Positions 1 through 9,217 of a stretch of DNA of 64,000 nucleotides are shown here, piece by piece. The notes under the pieces were generated by a model, which saw only the letters and a program-made list of their open reading frames with translations, was not told the origin of the DNA and did not search any database. Both the position numbers and the translations under genes were made by a program. How positions within the stretch are numbered: the first letter of the stretch is position 1; every line of letters begins with the position of its first letter. Origin of the DNA: Pseudomonas graminis (GTDB lineage: Bacteria > Pseudomonadota > Gammaproteobacteria > Pseudomonadales > Pseudomonadaceae); assembly GCF_001705435.1 (NCBI RefSeq), contig NZ_MDEN01000049.1, positions 29,377-93,376 of the forward strand, read 5' to 3'.

Positions 1-83
1 CGTACTGGTGCGTATGTCAGCCAACTCAAACAATGCGATTTAGCTTTACGCTTAGTAAAAGGCCTTACGCTCAGGAGGCGTGG

Positions 84-508
84 ATGAGCAGAAATTTTCT
101 TGGCATTGCGTGGGCTGGGCTCTACGCAGCCGATTTGACTGCTCTGGTCAGTTTCTATGTCGAGAAGGTAGGCCTTCCTATAGTGGAAAACGGCGATGGT
201 TATTCATGCTGGATGTCGGCGGCGGCGCGGTTTTTGAGTTGTGGGCCGATGGCGCGCGCGCTCCTCATCTGAAGACGCCGGTAGAGCAGTCGGTGATCAT
301 CGGATTCGCTGTACTTTCTCTGGAGTCCGCTATTGAGGATTTGAGCAATCGTGGGCTTCAGCCAGACTCCGAAGTGGGTACATACGGCAATAGTCGTTGG
401 GTGTACTACTCAGACCCCGAAGGCAACAGGTTTGAGCTCAAAGAAACGATGGATTTCGCCCTCACTTGCTTGGGAACGGCTTCACCAATGGCGCGCGACC
501 ATAGTTGA
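84..508 (+). pseudogene. VOC/glyoxalase-family protein, frameshifted
   Basis: A small vicinal-oxygen-chelate (glyoxalase/bleomycin-resistance type) protein can be read only by changing frame. The first part starts at ATG 84 with MSRNFLGIAWAGLYAADL and runs to about position 195. The rest, containing VGGGAVFELWADG and WVYYSDPEGNRFELKE, lies one base back. The DPxGNxxEL ending is typical of VOC domains and supplies a metal-ligand glutamate in active members. A single-base loss near 195-200 explains the change. The substrate cannot be told. The 3' end overlaps the convergent NUDIX gene, and the last residues after FELKE may be read-through. It is probably inactive unless the shift is a sequencing error. 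Confidence 0.7.
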
Positions 509-942
509 TCAACACGTCGAAGACATTCCGCATTTGCGCCGTAAGTCCGCAGCGGCAGCGCCTCGGCAAGCCGAAGCCAGCGAAATGATGTGTGCTCTGC
601 TGACAGGACAGGATCTTCCATACCCGAAATATCTGCAGTAAAGACGCGCTCTTCTACTTGCTGAGGCTCCGCACCATAGTGCTTTCGCCATTGCTCCTTG
701 ATCGGATAGTGGTGACTGAATCCAGAGTAGATAGGCCTATTGATGCGCAGCTCAGTTTCTTCGAATACTTTGCGAACTGCCGCGTCCTGGGAGCTCTCCT
801 GATCTTCAAGCGCGCCCGAAATGCCCTGAAAAAACGCTGGCAAGCCTAGATCATCGCGTGGGGCTCGCTGGAAGATCAGATACTGGCGTTCGCCTCCCAC
901 CGAGCGGGTCAGAAATACGTGGACTGAGTAAGCACGTCGCAT
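406..942 (-). CDS. NUDIX hydrolase
   Basis: A 178-residue NUDIX-superfamily protein. Such enzymes hydrolyse nucleoside diphosphates linked to another moiety. The Nudix box is GALEDQESSQDAAVRKVFEE (near residues 43-62), matching Gx5Ex7REUxEE except that the first Glu of REUxEE is Lys. The two metal-binding glutamates of the EE pair are present. The start at 942 is supported by AAGGAAGG about 3 bases upstream on the minus strand. The C-terminal tail overlaps the 3' end of the broken VOC gene by about 100 bases, so the protein may once have been shorter. The family resembles dATP pyrophosphohydrolase-like NUDIX proteins, but the substrate is unknown. Confidence 0.75.
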   Translation of the reverse strand: MRRAYSVHVFLTRSVGGERQYLIFQRAPRDDLGLPAFFQGISGALEDQESSQDAAVRKVFEETELRINRPIYSGFSHHYPIKEQWRKHYGAEPQQVEERVFTADISGMEDPVLSAEHTSFRWLRLAEALPLRTYGANAECLRRVDQLWSRAIGEAVPKQVRAKSIVSLSSNLLPSGSE

Positions 943-1098
943 TGGCCTTCCTTTGCAAATGATCGATGTGCGAACGCGCGTTTACCTTTGCCAGGTTTTG
1001 GATCACTCCTCACCTGTGCAGCAGTGCAGCCTTTGTGCGCCGGGACGTTGAGAATAATTAGCCTGATTTGGGTAAGGTGACTTAGGCAGATCGCCCGC

Positions 1099-1535
1099 TC
1101 AAGCATCACTTTCCGGATTCAATATTTTCAAAAGTGTGTGGCGACTCCATGGCCCGCAGTATCCCGGAAGATGCGCAACGATCCTGTAACCGCAGCGTTC
1201 ATACCAGTCAGCCGCGCCGTCATCGAGGGTCTCAATAAGTGCGTCCCCGCAGCCACGCTCCAGAGCCAGCGCCTCAAGTCTGTGCAAAAGCTCAGTGCCG
1301 AGTTTCTGTCCCCCCAGGCTGAATCTACCCACAAGTAATTGATAAAAAGACGGCGGAATTCGGTACGGCCGGTGACGCCGCCTATCAAGATTCCATCTTC
1401 CAGCACCGTGCAAGCTATAGGGTTCGCCACGCCGCCTTGCTCACGGGACAAGTTCTGGCCGTGCCTTATGACGCCATCAGAGACCGCTTGCAGATGCTGT
1501 TCGTGAATGCCGTCGGATATTCGTCAATCCTTCAT
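1099..1535 (-). pseudogene. GNAT N-acetyltransferase, broken
   Basis: A GCN5-type acetyltransferase is recognisable in two minus-strand frames. The 5' part reads GVANPIACTVLEDGILIGG..INYLWVDSAW. The 3' part reads GQKLGTELLHRLEALALERG..WYERCGYRIVAHLPGY. Joined, they give the acetyl-CoA loop (R/Q)GxxLGxxLL and the typical WYERCGY ending. The switch falls in a run of six C (six G on the coding strand) near 1309-1316, a classic indel site. The likely ATG at 1535 is followed by TGA as codon 4 (1526-1524), a second lesion. This is a decayed gene of unknown substrate, next to other decayed genes at the left of the window. Confidence 0.7.
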
Positions 1536-1539
1536 GTGA

Positions 1540-1835
1540 GTCTCCCTATGCCAGGTGTACCAGCATCACGTGCAAGTGCCGTTCCCTATATGTATCTATA
1601 CAATATTTCGGCGGAGATGAATGGCCAATCCATCACGAATTTGCTGGAAGTCAGGTCAGCGGATGATGGGGTTGGCAGCATCTGAGGCCTGCGAAAATTG
1701 CGACGCCAGAAATGGAATCACCGGCCGATTTCAGCCAAACTTACTATATTGAGACATTCTCGGTTCGGTATGCGACGACTTGCGATTTACCCCCTGTAAA
1801 TTTTTTTAAAACGACGGAGTTGTTATATTTGAGAG
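1540..1835. other. non-coding stretch, no feature recognised
   Basis: About 300 bases without a convincing gene. It is AT-rich near 1790-1830. No tRNA, terminator or transposon end was seen. Confidence 0.4.
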
Positions 1836-2107
1836 CAAAGAAAAAGCAGAGCGAGTAGGGTCAACAAGATTCTGAGCTTCTTGCCTAATTCTCTGAGGTC
1901 ATTAAACGCAGCTTTGGCTTCAGCTTCACGCTTCGCTTTTCATGTTTTTAGCCCCGGCTGGGGCAGGGGAGTCGCCGTTTCGACCGAAGGCCGCTGCTTT
2001 TCATCTTTGTGTTCAAACAGCTAGCTCATAAATTTTCAGAAATTTGTCGCCTGGCACAGACGGCCCCAAGTGGGGTAACTACGGCTGAAATTCGAGGTGG
2101 CGAAAAA
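1836..2107 (+). repeat. diverged leader repeat, copy 1 (partner at 8005-8284)
   Basis: This stretch precedes a small gene and aligns with the stretch preceding its paralogue at 8285. Shared blocks include CAAAGAAAAAGCA at its left end, AGTCGCC followed by AGGCCGCTGCTTTTCA, then TTCAAA, and an A/T-rich AAATTT block before the small gene. The match is imperfect but collinear over about 270 bases. It could be a structured leader or part of a duplicated cassette. No protein was recognised in it. Confidence 0.55.
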
Positions 2108-2461
2108 GTGGACTACAGTCTGGAAGCTGAAATCTGGAAACAGGCTCAAATACAGTTAGGCGAACATGGATTTGCACAGGTAATCGAGAGTGCCGTAGAC
2201 AGCTATCGGCGTCGACCAGGCCATTCACCTCTGGAGCGCATCCACGTCACGAGTGTCGGAGCGCGCGGGCTGCTTGCGCTGCGCAACACGCAGAGACCGG
2301 GTGAAAACTCACTTAACACTGATCCACTGCCTCCGTACGCCACGGTGAGAGCCGCTTTTAGGGCCCACATCTACTACGCTCTGCAGTTTGAGATTATGCA
2401 GCTTGGCGCCCCTACGGATTTAATCGCAGGCGATCAGCTTGCCAGAGACATGGGCTTATGA
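2108..2461 (+). CDS. hypothetical protein, paralogue of the 8285 gene
   Basis: A 117-residue soluble protein of unknown function. It is related to the product at 8285-8632 along its whole length: both begin (V/M)DYxLExEIWxQA, carry YRRxPGxSPxxRIH near residue 40, a TVRAxxRxHxYxxLQ block near residue 85, and end (D/E)QLxRDxxL. I chose GTG 2108 because it aligns with the ATG of the paralogue and has GAGGTGG just upstream. An open frame continues further up, but that part is shared as non-coding leader. It has no membrane segment or signal peptide. Confidence 0.6.
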   Translation: MDYSLEAEIWKQAQIQLGEHGFAQVIESAVDSYRRRPGHSPLERIHVTSVGARGLLALRNTQRPGENSLNTDPLPPYATVRAAFRAHIYYALQFEIMQLGAPTDLIAGDQLARDMGL

Positions 2462-2601
2462 CCTTCGTCCTAGCAGTTGATAACTTGACGTGGACGCCAT
2501 CCACACGCCCCAGACGCAGGTTGAGCACAACCTCAATCACCGGCCATATCAATCGGGGTGGTGCAGGGGACATCTGTACACGGACTTGCGCTTTTACCGA
2601 T

Positions 2602-3780
2602 TCACGGCGCGGACTCTTTTTCAAATCTCGCGAGTGAAAATGCGGACAGGTCAAGATCGCTTGCACCGGTAGTAGACCACTGCGCCAGCGCTTCGCCCAG
2701 GGCGGCTGAGTGCTTGAAACCGTGGCCCGAACAGGCAGAAACTACGAGGATATTCTGCAGCGTAGGATGCTTGTCGATGATGAAGTTACTGTCTGGAGTG
2801 ACGGTGTAAGCGCAGACGGCCGACTTGAGTACCCGCGCTGTAACGCCTGCTAATTTTCCGTTTACATGGGTTTCGAACATCTCGCGCTCCTCGTCCTTGG
2901 AAATCGTTCTCTCCAAGGCTTCAGGCGTGGATTCCTGCTCATATTGTTCGGTTGCAATCTTGACGCTGCCTTCCCCAGCCAGCGGTGGAAAGCCATAGCT
3001 CATGTCATCGTCGGTACGCCCGTGCCGCATGATGAACACCGGTGACGTCTCTGCAAACCTAGCGCCCTTTTCCAGCTGAAACCAGAACAGCTTTTGTCTG
3101 CAAACTCGCAGTAAATGGTCAAAGTGGGGCGCCAGTAGCTCGCGCGACCACATACCTGCGCTGATTACCACTTTGTTGGCTTTGATAGTGCGGCGGTTGG
3201 TAATCACCGTGACGCCGCACACATCGGAGGTCACGCTGGAGACCGTTTCACCCTTCAAGAGGGAGGCCCCCTGCTGTTCAGCCAGGCTCAGCTGTACCGC
3301 AATGCAGCGCTCGGGGCGCAGATAACCACCGCTGGGCTCGAAGTACCCCACAGCGGTGTCCAGTACCGTGGCGAATTGCGCAAACCGCTGGCGAATCTGC
3401 TCTGCATCCAACATTTCATGCGCGATGCCATGAGTTTGAGCGAGTCTTACGGTACGGTTCGTGAAATCAGCCGCGTCTTCAGGGGCATAGTGGGGAGTAG
3501 AGCTTAAAACCAGCACTCCACACTGCTCAAAAAGTGACTCGCCCGAAATCCTCTCCAGCTCCCGCCACAGCTCGTGGGAGCGTCGGACGATGGGTAAGTA
3601 TTGCTCCCCTTCACCGACAGATAAGCGGGTTATTCGGGTATCACCGTGGCTTGACCCTAGGGTGTGGGGTGGATGAAAACGATCCACTCCGATTACGCTA
3701 GTTCCGCATTTTGACAGATGGTACAAGGCTGCAGCTCCTACTGCCCCTAGCCCGATTACTGCGACGTCACACACTTGCAT
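2602..3780 (-). CDS. solA: N-methyl-L-tryptophan oxidase / monomeric sarcosine oxidase
   Basis: A 392-residue flavoprotein of the monomeric sarcosine oxidase family, the usual length. These enzymes carry covalent FAD and oxidatively demethylate N-methyl amino acids, giving the amino acid, formaldehyde and hydrogen peroxide. The N-terminal Rossmann motif is VAVIGLGAVGAAALYHLSK (residues 6-24), followed by the acidic VDRF. SSHGDTRITRLS (about 43-54) is the substrate/flavin-site signature of the family. The C-terminal SACSGHGFKHSAALGEALA block closes the FAD site. Whether the preferred substrate is N-methyltryptophan or sarcosine cannot be decided. It stands alone and looks intact among broken neighbours. 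Confidence 0.85.
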   Translation of the reverse strand: MQVCDVAVIGLGAVGAAALYHLSKCGTSVIGVDRFHPPHTLGSSHGDTRITRLSVGEGEQYLPIVRRSHELWRELERISGESLFEQCGVLVLSSTPHYAPEDAADFTNRTVRLAQTHGIAHEMLDAEQIRQRFAQFATVLDTAVGYFEPSGGYLRPERCIAVQLSLAEQQGASLLKGETVSSVTSDVCGVTVITNRRTIKANKVVISAGMWSRELLAPHFDHLLRVCRQKLFWFQLEKGARFAETSPVFIMRHGRTDDDMSYGFPPLAGEGSVKIATEQYEQESTPEALERTISKDEEREMFETHVNGKLAGVTARVLKSAVCAYTVTPDSNFIIDKHPTLQNILVVSACSGHGFKHSAALGEALAQWSTTGASDLDLSAFSLARFEKESAP

Positions 3781-4002
3781 AACAGCTTCCTAGAGCAGAG
3801 AGCGGCGTTGTTTATGGGTCGAGATGGGCGTGCGTGGTAACCCTGACTAATCATGCTGGCGTTTCCAACACCGTTCAACCTTCTACTTTTTTGAGAGGCG
3901 GTGAAGGTGAGTTTGCCGTCTCAATCATCTGCCGCTTCACACAGCCAGCGACGCTCACGCACTGTCTATTTCTGTGCGGGGGAGAAATGCTGGAGGGCCT
4001 CC

Positions 4003-4803
4003 CTAGGCTTCGAAAACTCGGCCGCCGATAATGATCGATCCGGCCCGGAAACGGGCATTGATTTCACAGCTGTTACCAAACATCGCTCCTTGATACAAAG
4101 TGATGTTCTTTCCCAGATGAGCGCTTAGTGCGCCAGCGGCGACCCCCGTAGCCGCATCCTCTAGCGCTTCATCAAAGTGATTGAAATTACGACCTTCGTA
4201 CCGATTCAGCTCTTGATGCGGGTATGCATACAAGCCACTCACTCCTGCGGCTTTCCCCCATTCGCAAATTCGGATCAAATTGGGACGCAACGCGTATAAC
4301 GCTTGAGGACTGGGCATCTCAACCAACAGTTTTGGACTGCCGACCGACGCTATCGAGAGCGGCGTTTTGATCGATGAAGGCGCGCAGCCCAGCCAACCGG
4401 CAATTACTGCGACGTTTGGTACGGCCGTTTCCGCGACGGTAGGCAGGACAATGATATTCAGTTCATCCCCTGAGCCCCCGAATTCCAGTAGCTGACGGTT
4501 GACGACCGTCAATGCAGACCCTCAGTACCACCCGATCTCACGGCTCTGAAGGTAACGCGCCGCCGCAAACGCGGCGTGCAGACACAGTGGGCTTCTGGTG
4601 TGCGGGTAGTAGAAATCCAGCGTGCAGGGCCCCATCCCATCTTCTTTTTGAGCAATGAACACGCATGCGTTTGCTTTCTGCTCGCTTGCGGAACGCTGAC
4701 GCTCTGCTGTCGACCACTTGGTGGAAGCGTCATCCAAAATGACAAGTGTTTCATTTCCGCTGTTCGGGTCGATTCCGCAGCATTTGAATCTCTGTATGTT
4801 CAT
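4003..4803 (-). pseudogene. PhzF-family isomerase interrupted by an in-frame stop
   Basis: A PhzF/YddE-type epimerase-isomerase reads through one minus-strand frame from 4803 to 4003 except for a TGA at 4524-4522. The upstream half (93 residues) has the DPNSGNETLVILDD opening and the PHTRSPLCLHAAFAAARYL block. The downstream half has NHFDEALEDAATGVAAGALSAHLG, close to the family motif EDPATGSAAGAL. The summed length, about 266 residues, is normal for the family. Because both sides are in one frame, a single nonsense change is the simplest cause. Restart at 4512 would give a protein without the catalytic N-terminal Glu region, so it is probably inactive. Substrates of the family vary widely. 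Confidence 0.75.
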
Positions 4804-5025
4804 CTATCCTATAGCCCGCTTCGGCGTCAAAACCCAAGGCAGGAGCCGTATGCGGTAATTCTGCACGTACGGATCTGTGCGGCGGGTGGCAGGTTACTGC
4901 CGTTCCTACCTCAACCGAAAGATGTCTGTGTATCGATCTGAGCCTTTAGAAAATTAAAGTTTACCAATAGGAGCAATCATGAAGTCGCTAACATGGGTTC
5001 GGTCGGTCGCGCGAGTAATGTGGTT

Positions 5026-6366
5026 TTATTGAAGCTCCCTAATTTTGAAAATCACATTTTCAATTAGGGTTTGAATATTAACATCAAAACTCGTCTTTGG
5101 TTCGTCAGAGTTTAAAGCCAGGGCAAATGATCTGTACAGAGGATCTATGAATGAGTACTTTCCCGAGTTTTCGTCAAGCCGAATCAATGGGGTTCTCTGG
5201 GCTTTGCAGAGTTTTTCTATTCCTCCGCTAAAACTTCTTGATGTGTAGGTGGGCTCGACTTTATTAATCTTCCGTAGAATCTCGTCTTTAGTAGCACCAT
5301 CTTGCGACAGCTGGGCTAACGCGTGAATTATCAATTTTGGATGGTCGTACTTACCCTTGCGAACCTGCTTGAGTGATGCTTCGAAAGCCATCTTCAATGT
5401 GTCGGATGAGTTGGATAAGTACTTCTCTAGAGCTGGCTCTAACTCTGCGTCAGTAAGGTTTACAAGAGTATTAACTTCCTCATATATGCCATTCTGTTGG
5501 CAAACGTTAAGACAGATGGTGTGGCAAATTGCAGGCAAACCGTTTGCATAATGGCTAATTTTGTTTGTCAAGCTTGGGCTGAATGCGATCTTTAGAATCT
5601 TGGTTCCTAAGTTTATGATGCTTTGGAGTTCGTGCGGCTCCATCAGCGGAACGTGAATCTCTGCAATTCGTGTGCGCATTTCTGGATCGTATTGGACTAC
5701 CTGCCTAGCAGAGTCTACAGCACCTACTGCGATAACCTTTACTGTTTTATAGTCATCCGCCATGTCCATAAAAACTTTCATTGTCTGGGAAAGCTTTGTG
5801 CGTTCTGATTCTTCAATTTTGTGAAAATCTTCGAGTACCCAGCAACAATTTGCTTCCCCCATGAGTTTGGCTAAGTTTTGCGCTGTTAGTTGCGGTGGTA
5901 GAATCCTAGTTTTTTTTGCCAAGTTTTCAGAAGAGAATGAGGCAGTTGCGGATAATTCGGTTCTAATAGAGGCTATCGTATTTTTTGCAGACGCTGATAT
6001 GGAGGATGTGTTTTTTTCCTGGAGCTCGGAGATGTAATATCCGTCTAGGTCGTCGAAGGCGCTTAGCATTAGCTGGTCAAAGCTGGACGCTGACGTGCAT
6101 CTTGTTGTTACCTCATGTTCGTAAAGCTGGCGCAATTTGTTCCGCAGCAGAGTTGACTTGCCAGAGCCAGAGTATCCGTAGACGACGAGTTGTGTGCCTG
6201 GCGTTCTGAGTGCGTCTACTAGCTTTTCGTTTACTTCGTCCCTTTCGATGAAAGACACCTTGGCAGGGGTGGTCGGGGTAAAAACATCATATACACTTGT
6301 AGACGACTTCATGTCTTCCATTGATCCATGAGGGAGGATGCCTGATTTTCTGCTGCGAAGACTCAT
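5026..6366 (-). CDS. AAA-type ATPase of unknown role
   Basis: A 446-residue P-loop ATPase. Walker A is GYSGSGKS (residues 64-71). A Walker B-like hydrophobic strand with acidic end, WVLED, sits at 176-180. A sensor-like strand VIAVGAVD follows about 30 residues later. The C-terminal third resembles a winged-helix region (LAQLSQDGATKDEILRKI). The layout resembles single-protein AAA/STAND ATPases of the Orc/MalT-like clades. No nuclease or membrane domain is seen. It is divergent from the membrane-protein gene at 6768, with a 400-base gap. A start at 6321 (MEDMKSST) is equally possible, as neither start has a good ribosome site. A defence or regulatory role is conceivable but not shown. Confidence 0.65.
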   Translation of the reverse strand: MSLRSRKSGILPHGSMEDMKSSTSVYDVFTPTTPAKVSFIERDEVNEKLVDALRTPGTQLVVYGYSGSGKSTLLRNKLRQLYEHEVTTRCTSASSFDQLMLSAFDDLDGYYISELQEKNTSSISASAKNTIASIRTELSATASFSSENLAKKTRILPPQLTAQNLAKLMGEANCCWVLEDFHKIEESERTKLSQTMKVFMDMADDYKTVKVIAVGAVDSARQVVQYDPEMRTRIAEIHVPLMEPHELQSIINLGTKILKIAFSPSLTNKISHYANGLPAICHTICLNVCQQNGIYEEVNTLVNLTDAELEPALEKYLSNSSDTLKMAFEASLKQVRKGKYDHPKLIIHALAQLSQDGATKDEILRKINKVEPTYTSRSFSGGIEKLCKAQRTPLIRLDENSGKYSFIDPLYRSFALALNSDEPKTSFDVNIQTLIENVIFKIRELQ

Positions 6367-6767
6367 GCGTCAATATGGGAACGCAAATTTAGGTAGTCCT
6401 AGGTTTGGCCACCGCATACCAGCTTGTTGCCGCGATGCTCCATCACACACTCACGAGACACTGGTCATCCAATCGTCAGATGGCGTGACGACCAGTTTTT
6501 GAAACGGTATCATTGCATATCCACAAATCTGCAGGTCGGGGCCCAACAACAACGTGATAGCCTCTGCTCTTTCGCCATTAAAACGTGTTGGAGCTTGGCG
6601 TCAAGGGTAGGAGTTCGTGGATTCACCAAAGACCGACGCATTTTTGCTACTTCCCCTGTCTCATGCTTTGACAGCGCGGGAGCACGATCACTGGCAAACC
6701 CTAATGGCTGCCAAAGCCGGTTTAGTCAGTAACCCACTAACCTTCTCAGCGGATCAATCATCAGCTC
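6367..6767. other. intergenic region between divergent genes
   Basis: 400 bases separating the divergent ATPase and membrane-protein genes. It should hold both promoters. No convincing coding sequence or repeat is visible, and the open frame inside it has no recognisable protein character. Confidence 0.4.
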
Positions 6768-7757
6768 ATGACTCAGGCATTTGACTTACTCGAAACGAAA
6801 GATTTCATCCTGCTTATTCTCGGTGCAGTCTCGGGCTATGTAATAAGCCTGATCGTAGCAAGGCAAACTGAAAAGAAAAAAGACTTGGTTCTGGAAGTGC
6901 TTGGAAGGCAGATCGTCGTAGAGAGATCAAATCACTGCCCGTTTTTGATTACCGATCAAGACGGTATACAGCTCGACAATATCTATTTTTTCGTAGTTCG
7001 AATATGGAACCGCGGGCGCGAGGCTGTTAGAGGAGACGAAATTTCAACCGATGCCCCTCTCATGATTGAAGTTGGCGAAGAAGCCAGGGTTTTAGGTGAT
7101 CCTCACATTCTTAAACCTCATCTAGCGATGCGGTTCTCGATAGCTTCACCAGAGCCTAATAAATTCGTATTTTCTTTCGACTGTCTTAACCAGGATGAAT
7201 GGGTACAGCTAGGTTTTTACATTGCCGGTGACCCTAGAGCAGTCATCAAAGGATCCGGGCGAGTTTTCGGGCAGCATTTGGATTTTGATATTACGACCGA
7301 CGATTCAAGAATAGGGCTGGTAGCGCGCCTAGTGGCTTTGACCGCCTTCGTGCTTATAGCGGGTAGTCCTTTCGCGCTCGCAGGTTCTTTATGGTGGGCC
7401 TATAACGACTACACGATAGCTGACATTTTTTTCAATCCTGAGCAGCTACCGAGAATGCTAATGGCGCTGTTTTTCACAGGTGCCATGACGCATTCAATCG
7501 CAGCGTTTTACTTCGCATCCATCTGGTTCAAACGGATAAAAAACCCTAAGGGATACCCAATCAGAGAAGATTTTGAGCCTAACCAACGTCAATCTTTGCA
7601 GGCGATATTCCTCACGGCGCTTCGAGGTAGACGCCATGAGACTTCCACGTCGCTTCATAATTATGGTGAAATTATCAGCCCATCCGCGAAACGGAAGGGC
7701 GCGGATATACAGCCAACTCGCATAGAGCAGCCTGCTATTGATTCAACTACGCCGTGA
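6768..7757 (+). CDS. membrane protein of unknown function
   Basis: A 329-residue protein with three hydrophobic segments: one at the N-terminus (FILLILGAVSGYVISLIVA, about 12-30), then a long soluble domain of about 150 residues, then a pair (LVALTAFVLIAGSPFALAGS and LMALFFTGAMTHSIAAFYFA) before a polar tail. The soluble part is predominantly beta-strand-like (VVRIWNRGREAVRGDEISTD, FVFSFDCLNQDEWVQLGFYI). This layout resembles small membrane proteins found in accessory regions, but I do not recognise the family. It is divergent from the ATPase gene, so a functional pair is possible. Confidence 0.6.
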   Translation: MTQAFDLLETKDFILLILGAVSGYVISLIVARQTEKKKDLVLEVLGRQIVVERSNHCPFLITDQDGIQLDNIYFFVVRIWNRGREAVRGDEISTDAPLMIEVGEEARVLGDPHILKPHLAMRFSIASPEPNKFVFSFDCLNQDEWVQLGFYIAGDPRAVIKGSGRVFGQHLDFDITTDDSRIGLVARLVALTAFVLIAGSPFALAGSLWWAYNDYTIADIFFNPEQLPRMLMALFFTGAMTHSIAAFYFASIWFKRIKNPKGYPIREDFEPNQRQSLQAIFLTALRGRRHETSTSLHNYGEIISPSAKRKGADIQPTRIEQPAIDSTTP

Positions 7758-8004
7758 AGCCAGCTCGGCTCAAGAGTTGGCCTATTGGCTAGGCATGTTA
7801 GTGCAATCGGTCGCATCTCCTTTTTTAGCTTGATCAGCGATCTGCACGCGGCTGCACATGGGGCTGGTTTGGAAGGGCATTGATCGGGCAGAATGCCTCA
7901 GTGGCAATCAAGATGATCAAGCAGGGATGGAAATTTCATGGCCATGAAAATCAGGCGGGCTGAGAGCAGCTGTGATGAGAACATCGCTCTGCTTTTCGAG
8001 AGAC

Positions 8005-8284
8005 CAAAGAAAAAGCAACGAGCTTGGACGCCACGGTTTTCTGAGAGCTCGTCCCGTTTCTCGGGCCTTTGATTTTGCTTCTGCTCTTGTGCTTTGAACC
8101 TGGGTTGGTGAACACGTTCGTGAATGCGCCCTTGGGGGTTGGGGGGAAGTCGCCCATACGGCCGACAGGCCGCTGCTTTTCACTTTTGGCTTCAAATAAC
8201 AGCGTCTAAAAATTTAAAAAATCTGTCGTCTTGCACAGCGCCGGTGAAGGCGGGATAGGCTCGCCTGGAATTCGGAGCGGTACG
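8005..8284 (+). repeat. diverged leader repeat, copy 2 (partner at 1836-2107)
   Basis: Collinear with the stretch before the gene at 2108. It shares CAAAGAAAAAGCA at the left end, a G-rich run leading into AAGTCGCC, then AGGCCGCTGCTTTTCA, TTCAAA and an AAATTTAAAA block. Short self-complementary elements (for example GGCC..GGCC around 8158-8172) suggest possible folding. Function unknown. Confidence 0.55.
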
Positions 8285-8632
8285 ATGGATTACGATTTAG
8301 AGTCAGAAATCTGGACACAGGCACGAGCAGTTTTCGGCCACAAAGAATTCTCGTATCTGTTAGGGGAGGGGATGCGCAACTACAGGCGTCTGCCTGGCTA
8401 TTCACCGCCTCAGCGTATACATCGGTCTGCTATCGGCGATCACGCCTTCACAGCGCTTTGGCAGGCGCTGAGATCATCGCTTCCGCCCTGTGATAAACCA
8501 GCATCGTTCGGTACGGTCAGGGCAGGGCTCAGAGTCCATCTATACCGTTACCTACAGTGGCAGCTTATCGTGCAAGGCAATGCTTCGGAGCCGGTGGTGG
8601 AGGATCAGTTGGTGCGGGATCTAAGCTTGTAG
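8285..8632 (+). CDS. hypothetical protein, paralogue of the 2108 gene
   Basis: A 115-residue soluble protein beginning MDYDLESEIWTQARAVFG, related end to end to the product at 2108-2461. ATG 8285 is preceded by GGAGCGG. The conserved YRRLPGYSPPQRIHRS and FGTVRAGLRVHLYRYLQ blocks are shared with the paralogue, while the middle is diverged. I recognise no fold. Two separated copies, each with a related leader, suggest repeated gain of the same cassette or an old duplication split by later insertions. Confidence 0.6.
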   Translation: MDYDLESEIWTQARAVFGHKEFSYLLGEGMRNYRRLPGYSPPQRIHRSAIGDHAFTALWQALRSSLPPCDKPASFGTVRAGLRVHLYRYLQWQLIVQGNASEPVVEDQLVRDLSL

Positions 8633-8875
8633 TAAGAACTCCACCGACAACAAATGTGCACCTTTGGACATTCGCCACACCTGCATCACACGCGACCGCG
8701 GCAAATACGGGTAAATTTGTCCGGGCCGTCGTTGCCAATACCCATCGAAACATAGTCCCGCCCGGATCACCTGCAGCCTGGGCCGCTCTGGAATGCCTTC
8801 TGATGGTTGCGGCGACTGCCGAAGAGTAATCCTAGTAGAATCCACACGGTTTAATCCCGCCCCCTTGAGATACCG

Positions 8876-9217
8876 ATGAACGAACTAACGGAAGAAGAAA
8901 TGCGCCGTGCGCTTTTCGGCGACATTGGCTCTCCAGCGCCAATGCCCACACCCGCACCGGTAGAGGAGGTGGCACCGCAGGTGGTTCCTACTCCCCAAGT
9001 AACTGCCGCTAAGAAAAAGCCAGTGTCTAAAGCGTTCACGCCCAGGCTGAGAGTCACGCTTCGGGTTGGAAACGAGTTTGAAGGCAAAATGGAAGAGAGG
9101 ATTCACGAGGCTGACACGCTAAGCACGCTCCTAGCAGAGCAGGAAGCGACCAGGGCCGCGAGAAAGAAATTTCGATATGTAGAGGTCGTTTCAGTCCATC
9201 CTATAGAGTCGAACTGA
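8876..9217 (+). CDS. small hypothetical protein with Pro-rich linker
   Basis: A 113-residue protein: a short acidic N-terminus (MNELTEEEMRRALFGD), a Pro/Val/Ala-rich linker (about 20-45), then a basic and strand-rich C-terminal part (LRVTLRVGNEFEGKMEERIHE..KFRYVEVVSVHPIE). The layout looks like an adaptor or accessory protein of a mobile element, but I cannot name the family. No signal peptide or membrane segment is seen. It stands alone on the plus strand. Confidence 0.55.
   Translation: MNELTEEEMRRALFGDIGSPAPMPTPAPVEEVAPQVVPTPQVTAAKKKPVSKAFTPRLRVTLRVGNEFEGKMEERIHEADTLSTLLAEQEATRAARKKFRYVEVVSVHPIESN

Noticed and set aside
4522..4524. TGA in the PhzF-like gene as a selenocysteine codon
   Set aside because: PhzF proteins have no known selenoprotein members and no SECIS-like hairpin was evident just downstream.
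7917..8195. 92-codon minus-strand frame in the leader repeat
   Set aside because: Its composition is that of chance coding and no counterpart frame is conserved in the other leader copy.
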